The position numbers and the translations under genes are program-made. Of a stretch of 64,000 nucleotides of DNA, positions 51,328 through 61,100 are shown piece by piece (the first letter of the stretch is position 1; each line of letters opens with the position of its first letter). The notes under the pieces were generated by a model. The model made no database searches and was not told where the DNA came from. It was given only the letters and a program-made list of their open reading frames with translations. The stretch comes from Scilla litardierei (lineage: Eukaryota > Streptophyta > Magnoliopsida > Asparagales > Asparagaceae): assembly GCA_030789695.1 (NCBI GenBank), contig CM061139.1:103090037-103154036 (forward strand), given 5' to 3'.

Positions 51328-54300
51328 TGTAACGACCTGCTATCGGGGGCCCGTTACTTATTTGATTTTAATTGTAGGTCTGCTGATTACCAGTGAAAAA
51401 AATAGCCACGATGCAGAGATGTATAAAAATACCCAAATAGTGTCCAATTATTACAATCCATACTGTACAAAGTGTTCCAATAAAGATACGTGAAGGAAAG
51501 AAAGTACAACAGAAAATATGCAACTCGGACTCTAAAATCTGCAGCCTCTGTGACTCATGAACATCTACCTCAACAGGTGGGGAGTCTGCGATGCCACGAA
51601 GATTGAACCGTATGTAAGTCACAAAAATTCTAACAATGGAAGTAAAAGCAGTGTACAAGCATGGGAATGAAAAGGCTATGGAACTAACTACGTACATCCA
51701 TACAAATGTGAAAAGTAAAGGAACAGAAGTCATATATGCAAGTGCGATAAGTAAAATATGAGAGCAACAATATTGACATGGCATATATGACATAGTAATA
51801 AAGCAGGTAAGGGAGCAACAATAGTAAGGTAAGCAGGCAGGTGGAGTAACAACAATAAGACAAACAAGTAGCAATATAGTTTTGCAAGTAGTAACTAAAC
51901 TATTTGATGTGATTCATGTAAAAACGTATGATATGCAACCATGGGTCACCTCCTTTGCCACGGAGAGCAAATCACGGGCGTCAACCACAACATACTTTTG
52001 AAAAACGAGACGAGACGAGACGAGAGAGGTGACTCCGGTCATAGCTCCCACACTTTCTCTATAATGAGTTACCCCAAACCCCAGTGTCATGTGTATCGAT
52101 TACATGTTTCTTACTGGATGTTCCACGAGATATTCCACGAGATATTCCATTAGACATTCCACAAGATATTCCACGAGATATTCCATAAGATATTGCACAA
52201 GTTGTTCCACAAGTTGTTCAACAAGATATTCCAAATATGATATTCCATACGATAATTCATTAGCATCCACTGGGTAATAAATGGCATGCCGCAGGTGATG
52301 TGTCTATGAGCAATCGTGCAACAAGTGTATACAAAGTGTATGCATAGTTTTCAAGTGATAAGCATCGAAACATGGTAGACAAGTATAACGAGAGTTATAA
52401 GTTTACGGCAATGAAAGGTGGTGAAGAAACTCATCTGGATGTATTTAGAATCAATGGTGGTTCTGAGACTATTTATAAGCATCCTAAGTTCATGCTATTA
52501 CATTGGCTTAACTTCTAAAACTAGAATTAGAGTGACTTACGGTTATCGAGATTGTCGTAGTAAAACGAGGTTAGAGTTAGAGCTTCCAAGGGTGCTGGTG
52601 CACGAGGATTGGTGCCTGCAAACAGAAGAAACAATCGGTGAAAGAACACGCTATTTTCTATTTATTTAACTTGATCGTTTTTGATTTTATAACTGATCGA
52701 AACGTTTTCAAAAAGTGTTCTAAATTTTTATATAGGCTAGATACGAGGAAAATAATTTTACTGAAGGAAAAAATATTTTTTTGAAGCTTCTGGTAATTTT
52801 TATAATTTTTAAAAACTTAAAATAGGTTTTAAAACTAATTTTAATTAGTTATCAGATTTATTCAATAATTTCTTCTGGATGAAATACATATCAGAATGTT
52901 TCACGTGGGCTGTCAAAACGACCGTCTCGAAGAGTACTACAACATATATTTTTTCCACATATCAGTTTACGTGAAAATAACAAGTTATGGATTTTTCAAT
53001 GAAAAGTACGTACTTAAGTATTAGGCTTAAAATTTTATTTTGGAAAAATTACGCATCTGATTGAGATGAAATTAGGGTCATTGGATCCAAAACGTCATTT
53101 CTGATTTTCTGGAGCCTGCCTTGTAATTTTCTGAGGCTTTTATAATTACTTATCAATTTTTTTATAAAAACCCATATTATATAATTATCAAAATATGTGA
53201 AAAATATGTTTATACGTATTTTGTATTAAAAACTTGTATATTAATTGCTTACCCCCCTCTCTTCTTTGCATTGACTGCTCGTGCATGGGGGGTTCGCTCT
53301 TCGACGGGGAAGGGTGCAGCTGCGGGGCGGTGTCGGAGCAGCGGCGGAAGCGGTCCCGACGGCGTACGGCGGTGGCACTGGTAGCGGGGGCACGTCATCT
53401 TGGAGATAGAGGTGTGTCGACGTGGGGGCGGGTTCTGGGCTCTTGTGGGCCTCGTCGGAGAGGGGTGTCGACGTGGGGGGCGGTGTCGACGCGGGGGAGG
53501 GTTATTCGAGGGATCTCGGAGCAGCACTGGGACAGCGACGTTGGCTCGTCAGATGTCCTCGAAGCAGGCGGTGATGTAACATCGTGGCGAAGGTGAAGAG
53601 ATGGGGAGGTCGCAGAGCAGGGGAGAGTGCGGCAGTTTGGGGTGGCTTCGGTGGGGCTCGGAGGGCGGCGGTGATGCCGCTGGGTGCGTCGGATAGGGAT
53701 TGAGGGAGAGGGGTTTGTCGTAGGCAGCGCCGCTTGGGGGCTGCCTCGTCGGAGCGGTGGCAGGCTTGCATTCTGGGAGCGGGCAGACGATGGCGTACGA
53801 GCGACGTGAGGAGCTAGGGAGTGGCATTGAGGGTTTCTTTGAGAGAAAGAGAGGAAGAGAGTTTTGAGAGGGTGCGGGCTTTGCATGTGCTGAGGGGGAA
53901 TGCGTGGGCTTTGGGATTTTCTTAGGATGGGTTGGGTTGATGCTGAGAACGAAGGGGAAGGGTGGTTCATATATAGGGTTAAGTTAAAAGCATGTAGTAA
54001 AATAATAATAGAAATAATAAAGATAATAATAATTGTAAAGTTTAATTAGACGGTTGGATTTACCAACTTTAGGAGGTGCGATAAATGCTGTGGGTTAAGG
54101 TATTGATTTAGGGTAGATCTAGGGTTAGGGTAAGAGTAACTAGTAAAAGATAGTTAGTAAGGGTGAAAAAGTCATTGGTGAAAGTAATTAGCAAAAGCGG
54201 AGGAATACAACCGCGTTTTCGCATACGACTCCGAAAAATTACGAAAACTTAGCCACGGGATCGTTTCGTCACACTAATCGCAAATATAAGATCTAGTTTG

Positions 54301-54721
54301 GGGTTTGAGCTACGGAGATACTAGTTTTAGGCCAAAACGTTTGGAAAGCGGGTTTGCGGGTTCTAGGTCGCTTTGATTTCAGAAAATTACGAAATTAAAA
54401 TGGGGAGCCCTAAATGATCTTAGGATGATACTGTAGAAGTTTGAAAATGTTTCGATGATGTTTGTATAGAAAATTGATTAATTCAGCTAAAACAGTAATA
54501 TTTTAAAATAAATTATTATCAAAATCATTTAGAGGTATTTGATGAAACCCGAACTTACTGAAATACACCATAACTAGTTTGATGCTTTAAAATATTTTTT
54601 ATGAAGAATTTTGACATCATTTTTGATATAAAACTCTTAATCAACCACTATAAAATACTTTTGAAATGTGGAACTACATTAAATACGTAAATAGATGTAT
54701 TGAAAAATACGGGTCGTTACA
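51328..54721 (-). repeat. 5' LTR (3394 bp) of the Tekay-like derivative
   Basis: Partner of 47060-50514 with many substitutions and small indels. A deletion in the GC-rich block (53250-53970) accounts for part of the length difference. Minisatellite at 52115-52255. Confidence 0.9.
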
Positions 54722-54802
54722 GTCTGACCTCTCCAGCCTCCTCAAGTTCTTTTCCAGTGGCGAATTTGTGTAGACGACAATGGCGTGTGCCTGGAAGTAG
54801 GG

Positions 54803-56153
54803 TCAGAGCATCCTTGCGGTCAGAACCAGGCAGTAGGTGATCTTCTCGATGGGGTCATATCGGGCCTCTGTATCTCGGAGCACCCGACTGGTATAGTAGA
54901 CCGGCCTCTGAATGCCCCCTTCCTCCTTCACGAGGACCGAGCTCATAACTTCCTCAGTAGTGGCGAGGTAGAGGCCGAGCTGCTCTCCTCCTTCGGGCTT
55001 TGCGAGTAGCGACGGGATTTGCAGGTAGGCCTTCAACTCACCGAAAGCTTTCGCGCAGGAGTCGTCCCACTCCACCACCTCCCTTACGCCCTTCCTCTCC
55101 GCGAGGTCTTTCCAAAGAACTTGAAGAATGGGAGTGACCTCTTCGCAGACTTTGACAGGAAACTTCCAAGCCAGTGATCCGTTCATTCAGCCTATGCATG
55201 TCCTGGATTGTCCTTGGCTCCGTCATGTTGGTGAGGGCAGTGATCTTGTCGAGGTTAGCCTCAATTCCTCACTTAGTGATCATGAAGCCCATGAACTTCC
55301 CCGACTCGACGCCGAATATGCATTTGGCCAGGTTGAGCCGCAGGTTGTAGCACCGCACCTTTTGGAATGTCTCCTCCAGGTCGGCGAGATGATCTTCGAC
55401 CCTCTTTGATTTTACCAACATGTCGTCAATGTAGACCTCCAGATTACTGCCGACCTGGGGATGGAAGATTTTGTCGACCATCCGTTGGTAGGTCACTCCT
55501 GCATTTTTGAGTCCGAACGGCATTTTGTTGTAGCAAAATGTCCCCCGGTCCGTGATGAACGTCGTCTTCTCCTCATCATGGGTCGCCATCTGTATTTGGT
55601 TATAGCCTAAAAAGTCATTCATAAAAGCTAGGAGTTCATACCCTGAGGCATTTTCCACTAGATGGTCGATCCTTGGCAGCGGGAAGCTATCATTTGGGCA
55701 GACTTTGTTAAGATCGGTGAAGTCTATGCACATTCACCATTTGCCGTTGGGCTTCTTCACCATCACCACATTGGTGAGCCAGTCAGGATAGCTCACCTTT
55801 CTAATGAATCCGGCTTCGAGGAGCCGCTCCACCTCTTCTCCTGCTGTCCGCATCTTTTCTCCTCCAGAGTTCCTTTTCTTCTGCCGAACAGAGCGGGCTT
55901 CATGGTCAATGTGCAGCTCATGGGCGATCACCACCTTGTCGACTCCAGGCATGCCTGAGGGTGACCACGCGAAAATATCGGCATTCGCCCTGAGGAGGTT
56001 GACCAGCCTCACCCTCGGCTTCACAATCAACTTCGAGCTGATTGACACAATTTTTTTTGCTTCTTCCATCAGGAGCACCTCATATACGCCTTCCACCGGA
56101 GTTGGTCGCTGATATTCAAAGTCCTCCCGACCGTCGAGGAGTTCGACCGACAA
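54803..56153 (-). pseudogene. Retand reverse transcriptase and RNase H, first part
   Basis: Minus-strand frames 56153-55734, 55733-55269 and 55186-54803 read the RT of a Tat-type gypsy. Blocks are LRANADIFAWSPSGMPGVD, GFIRKVSYPDWLTNVVMVKK, CIDFTDLNKVCPNDSFPLPR, CYNKMPFGLKNAGVTYQRMV and the catalytic box YIDDMLVKS, then RNase H (YYTSRVLRDTEARYDPIEK). In-frame TGA codons replace Arg twice: at KW*MCIDF (about 55732) and at TK*GIEAN (about 55270). A frameshift lies near 55190. RNase H is cut by the Tekay-like insertion at 54722. Confidence 0.92.
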
Positions 56154-56587
56154 AGTTTGCTCGGACTGCTTCTGTTTGGTGGAGCCGACGTAGCAGCTTC
56201 GCGAGAGCCTCTGGCTTCCTCACACTTGTCCAACCCTATACGGGGTTTGGAATTTCACCATTTGGTGTAGTAGCGAGGGGAAAGCTTCGACGGCGGTCAT
56301 GTAAGGCCGCCCTATGATGCCATTGTGCACCGAGGGGATATTGACGATGACAAACTGCGTCATTCACATAACAATCCTTGGCCTCTAGCCCATGGTGACG
56401 GGCAAATCAATCGTTCCGACGATGCGTACCGAATGGCCAGTGAAGCCGACAATCAGGCCCAAGCATGGTTTCAAGTCCGCCTCGCCCAATCCCATCTTCT
56501 AGATCGTTGACAAAAACAGTATGTCACACGAGCTGCCGGTGTCGACCAAGAGCCTGCTCACAATCACCAACCTGATGAGTTCTTTGA
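56154..56587 (-). pseudogene. Retand protease region
   Basis: Minus-strand reading with stops. IIGRPYMTAVEAFPS and HQMVKFQTPYRVGQV correspond to the conserved protease-end block (GRP...KFPT) of this lineage. The active-site triad is not confidently identified. Confidence 0.6.
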
Positions 56588-58649
56588 TTATGATGGCATC
56601 ATCATGTGATTGCTCGATCCCCTCCAGGTCATCGTCAGAGAAGGAGATAAGGGTGGAGCTGCCCTTCTTCTCTTCGCCCCTTCAACAGCGCTCGCCACCA
56701 TGACCCGCCTCACATGATTCTTCCTTGGCGACGTCGAGGTTTTGTCATAGGCCGGTCCATCATATATCACATCTATGCGTGTAATCGGACCAGAGATAGG
56801 ATAGGTAGCTAGTTCGGTGTTCTGAGCCTGGGCCAGCCGGACAGGTTTCGTTGGAGTTTGCCTTTCTCGTCTCTGGTCTTCTTGATCGACGAACCTCTGA
56901 AGGTGCCCACCCTGGATTAGCCATTCTATGTCCTTCTTCATAGCAAAGCAATTGTCGGTATCGTGGCCATGGTCACGGTGGAATGACAGTACTTCTATGC
57001 ATTGCGGAGGTTCGGCCTCCCCTTCATCTCTTGGAGCAGGTCTCTAAAAATTCCGCCCGTCTTGGCTGATGCCATCACGTCGGCCAACGGGGCATTGAGC
57101 CTCCTCAGAGAGGGGTTCCTAGGAGCGTGGAACCCCCTCATAGGTCTGGGTCGATCCTGACCTCAGGGGCCTCCCTGGTCATGCCCTTGGGGGTGATCTT
57201 GATCTCGCCCTCGGGGGCAGTCATCCTGTCTCAGCCTAGGTGGAGGCCGGGGCTCAGCTCTGAGATGCTCGGCTGGGGTAACAACGTTCTTCGTCTCCAA
57301 TGACTCCTCACTGAGAATGAACTTGTCCGATCTAGAGAAGAGACCATTGAGGTCGATTGGTGGTTCGTGGAGGAGGGATTTGTGTAGATTGCGATTGGTG
57401 ATACCTTTCTTGAAGGCTGTCATGGCGAGCTCGTCTCTGTAGCTCGTCACGCTAAGATGCTCTTCGTTGAAGTGCCACTGGAACCTTTGGAGGGTCTCCA
57501 ATTCCTATTAGACTATCGTAAACAGATAGTCAGTGGCCTTTATCCTTCTTCGACCTGCTCAAAATTGCATACAGAACTTGTAGGACAGATCGTTAAAGGA
57601 GTCAATCGATCTGTCCGGCAAGTCATTGTACAATTTCACGACAGACTTCTTCAGAGTCGTCAGGAAGGCACAGCAGAGGAGCTCATCATCCGCTCCTTGG
57701 ATCTCCATCACCCACCTAAAATGCTGCACATGTTTGAGTGGATCGCCCGAGCCGTCGTACAATTCAAGCTGGGGTAGCTTGAACCTACGCGGTATCGGGG
57801 TTGAGATCACCCTTCACGTCAGCATGTTGGCTTCTTCGGGATGTTGGGGGGTGCTGGCAACCTTTGTGTGACGTCCCGAATGCCTCAGAGCTCCAGACTG
57901 TGGTTGGAACCCCCGGATGAGCCACCTCGATGCTCAGGAGAGTCCCTTCTGTGTGCCCTACGGGCTTCGCTCGCGGCTCTGCCCCCCCCCCTGATTATTA
58001 TGCCTAGGAGAGAGGTGCTCAGCCCGGGGGGCTTCGACCTTGATGGGGAGCCCTTCGTGCCTTAGGCTTGGCAACCTCCTGCGAGAGCGACTCTCCGTAG
58101 CTTGATCTTCCAGGATGTGCTCACGTACTATCTTGATCGATGGGTAGGGGATTCCCAAGCTCCCCTGCTGGATACTCTCCCTCGCAATGGCAATGTAACA
58201 TCGTTGTCGGATAGCTGCTTCTTCGTCAAGCCGTCTTTGTATTGCGGCCTCATCCTCGTCGAACCGTCTCTGCCTAATGTCTGCCTCATCATCATTGTGA
58301 CACCTCTACAGAGCGGTTAACTCCTCTCCATCGAAGAACCTCCTTCGAGCAGCCGCTTCTTCATCGAATTCGGGGAGGAGGTTTCGCCTCATATTGAGAG
58401 GTCTGTAGGGGACTGATGTTAGAGGCCGCATTGTAGATTTTACCGCAGCCATGTCCTTCATCACTTTGTCGAAGATCTCAAAGCTTTGATAAACGCTACG
58501 GGCTACGGCCTTGATGGTAGCGTCTGGCCCCTCAAGGGGCGCATCTCTCGGGTGGACCTCCTAGGAGAGGGGACCTCCTCGAGCATTGGATGTTTACCGC
58601 TACGATGACTACGGGGACTTTGTGTGGGATCTGCCATGGATATAACCAT
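56588..58649 (-). pseudogene. Retand Gag
   Basis: On the minus strand an ATG at 58649 directly follows the primer site. The N-terminal part is basic and Arg/Pro-rich (58649-57958). The gag domain follows (57810-57559: LPQLELYDGSGDPLKHVQHF, then KSVVKLYNDLPDRSIDSFND). A frameshift near 57505-57555 separates it from 57501-57163 (HLSVTSYRDELAMTAFKKGI). The zinc-like motif FHRDHGHDTDNC at about 56955-56990 precedes MKKDIEWLIQGGHLQRFVDQ. Several stops and frameshifts. Confidence 0.85.
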
Positions 58650-58650
58650 T

Positions 58651-58669
58651 GTTCCTACAGACGGCACCA
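58651..58669 (-). promoter_or_regulatory. Primer-binding site of the Retand element
   Basis: The minus strand reads TGGTGCCGTCTGTAGGAAC, two bases after the LTR end. This matches the usual Tat/chromovirus-like site TGGTGCCGTCTGTGGGAA with one difference. Confidence 0.92.
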
Positions 58670-58671
58670 AA

Positions 58672-59110
58672 TGTTGCGCGGTAAAATCCGTTAACACTGA
58701 ATTTATATTGAAATATGAATCACGGGTACAATGATTACAAGTTTTGGGGTGTAGACGAGGCTAATCCCGATTGGAAGACGCTTTGTAGATGGAGATCTCA
58801 AGGTCGCCCGTCAATCGGAGTAGGTCACCCGTCTATTGGAGTAGTTCGACGTGGGTTGCTTTAACCGCCAGTGGCTGGGGTGAGCTTCCTGTAAGGAGAA
58901 CAACTCATAAGAAAGATGGGGTTGGCTGCCAGCCCGTAGCCTATCCGATGCTTAAGTCAACAGGTGACTGCTTGGAGAATGTTGGACACACCGGGTGATC
59001 TTAGAGGCAGATCGGTGCTTGTGTGGCAAACTAGTGTGGAAGGCACGAATATGTGGAGGATATTCGACCTTGAATATAAGTAGATGTGCTAGGATTTCTT
59101 ACAAATTAGT
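58672..59110 (-). repeat. Retand 5' LTR, truncated at 59110
   Basis: Homologous to 39656-40087 (ATCACGGGTACAATGATTAC, GCTGCCAGCCCGTAGCC). Homology stops at TTACAAATTAG, where the second Athila LTR begins. The missing U3 half should lie beyond the far end of that Athila element, outside the window. Confidence 0.88.
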
Positions 59111-60334
59111 GGTGCATCTGGAACTAAAACATAAAAGCCACCTGGCAGTGTCACTAGTGCCAAGCGCTGAATGGTTTCCAAGTATCGATTATGGACTCAT
59201 GAACGCAAGCGGACGGTGTCAAGTTATAGTAAATAAGGTATCAATCCCACAGGGAGAGTAGCGGTGTATTGATCTCAGGTTATTTCTAAATCTCAGAAAG
59301 AGGTATCAGTCGGTTTGGATGATTGGTTGGTTGGTGATGTTTGATTAAAAAAAGAGACTCGGGCTTTAGGACTCACCGCTAGGATCGTCGGAGATCGATG
59401 CTAAGTTGAGACTTCTACGTTGCATTGGTTTCATTGGGGGTTGTAGCATATAGGAAGTGAATTCATGTGTCGAGCATCATGAATCTGAATACCATACTCG
59501 CCCCGCTCTCACGATTAATGCATACGATATGTGCATTAAGGATCTACAATTATCTAACCACTCTCGTGGATTGAATGCTCTCAGCTCATACCACTCTATT
59601 GGGTTAGAGCTTCGAGGTATTTTGATGGATCTTATTGACGCAATGGCGGTGGCCGTCAATTAGTGGTATAGTTCGTCGGTGGTTCCCATCAAGACACGAG
59701 TCGGGCATGGTCATGAGCCTCGGTTGAATCCACTAACTCCCTAATTAAATCCATAAGATACTCCTTAAGCAAATCGATTCCACCGACCTTGGGCACGATC
59801 TCAGTACGAGTTCTCTTAGGGATTTTGCAAGATTTAACCAAAATACTCCCCCTTTATATCCAATGCAACCTAAAGATCCTAACTTTGCATCTTTTTCCCT
59901 AAGATCCTAGGGCTAATCCATTGGCCCTAGATAGAACTACTCACACATGGTAGATAAAGCAAATAAAGATTGGATTTTTACCGTGAATTTCATCATAACA
60001 ATCAAAAACATTTAAAAGATTAGAATACGTACCAAAAGCGATGTAAATCGATAGCAAGTCAGAGAGAGTAAATATCCAATAGATTCCAGCCAGAAAACGC
60101 AATAAAAATCAAGTATTTTGTCTTCTACAATCAACGACGGCTCAATAAAACCCTAGATCTAAAACTTGATATTAAATCTCCACTTACACTAAAACTCTCA
60201 CTAAAACTCTAGATAAAACTCAAGATATATAAAATATTACAGAAATTCTGCTTAAATACAAGGGGTAGGGACCCCACAAATAAAAATCAGAAATCTGGAA
60301 AGTTAGGTCCAAATGTTGCCTGGGCGCATCGGCT

Positions 60335-60690
60335 ACTCGACCAAGTAGGTGGCTGCTCGGTCGAGTCGTCTCATTGGCCGCGGTTCGCTGCTTCTGCTTT
60401 TTTTTAATGCAGGTCACTCGGTCTAGTATCCCCCTACCCGGTCGAGTAACAGGGGGTCCGAACTTGCCTCCAAAACGTTGCTCTGTCTTTAAGCTACTCG
60501 GATCGAGTAGGTGACCTACTCGGTCGAGTAACAGGGTCTTAGGAGAAGCTTGAACCTGCGTTCTGAATTAGGTCGACTCGGTCGAGTCACCTAGCTACTC
60601 GGTCGAGTGGGTGTATCCGTTTCATGTGCTGTATCCGCGTGTCAGCTCGGCCGAGTAGCTGTAAGCTACTCGGCCCGAGTCACCTGGGAA
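60335..60690 (-). repeat. Cluster of ACTCGGTCGAGT palindromes in the second Athila LTR
   Basis: About ten variants of CTACTCGGTCGAGTAG (for example ACTCGGTCGAGTAA, CTCGGATCGAGTAG, GCTCGGCCGAGTAG, ACTCGGCCCGAGT) over 355 bp. The core is related to, but distinct from, CACTCGGCCGAGTG of the first Athila. Confidence 0.88.
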
Positions 60691-60901
60691 ACTGGTTGGC
60701 TAAGGGATTTTTAATGATTTCTCTCGCTCTCTTGTCCTCTTCTCCTCTGATCTTCTTCTAAACTGCGACGAACTCCCATGGGGCCTTGCCAATGACGTCC
60801 TGGACGCGCTTGATGTGTCTATGTATCGAATCCGATCTAATTCGCTCCAAAATCCCTGAAAATACACAAATCTATGCAAAAACTAGAATATGGTGTTAGG
60901 A

Positions 60902-60905
<4 letters not shown>

Positions 60906-60992
<87 letters not shown>

Positions 60993-61100
60993 TACATATG
61001 TATATATATATATGTATATATATATATGTATATATATATATGTATATATGTATGTATATATATATGTATATATATGTATGTATATATATATGTATGTATA
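60906..61100. repeat. (TA)n and TATG-rich microsatellite
   Basis: About 78 bp of perfect TA repeat followed by TATATG/TATG units. Tyr/Ile-only frames on both strands are artefacts. Similar TATATG/TGTG units reappear at 63604-63659, right after the LINE. Confidence 0.95.

Larger units (their letters stand above)
47060..54721 (-). mobile_element. LARD-like Tekay/Del-type derivative: two 3.4-kb LTRs, 0.8-kb interior
   Basis: LTRs 47060-50514 and 51328-54721 are direct repeats, each beginning TGTAACGACC and ending GGGTCGTTACA, so each LTR has 11-bp inverted ends. Orientation is minus. A minus-strand purine tract (TTTTAAGGAGGGTAGGA) with a GAGGACGG palindrome adjoins the left LTR. A TATA box CTATATATG lies on the minus strand near 49774 and 53971. 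The 813-bp interior lacks any pol or gag motif. It splits the host Retand RNase H region at 47059/54722; the candidate target duplicates GCCTA and GTCTG match at only 3 of 5 bases. Confidence 0.85.
39656..59110 (-). mobile_element. Retand/Tat-type Ty3/gypsy element, nested and truncated
   Basis: Minus-strand element running from a truncated 5' LTR (58672-59110) through primer site, gag, protease, RT, RNase H, a second RNase H, integrase, a tandem-repeat array and an antisense accessory frame to the 3' LTR (39656-40695). Dual RNase H, the GTGCCGTCTGT primer site, the antisense frame and 3' tandem repeats together point to the Tat lineage, Retand group. It is interrupted by a 7.7-kb Tekay-like derivative (47060-54721) and cut at 59110 by the second Athila element. 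Many stops and frameshifts make it inactive. Confidence 0.9.
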
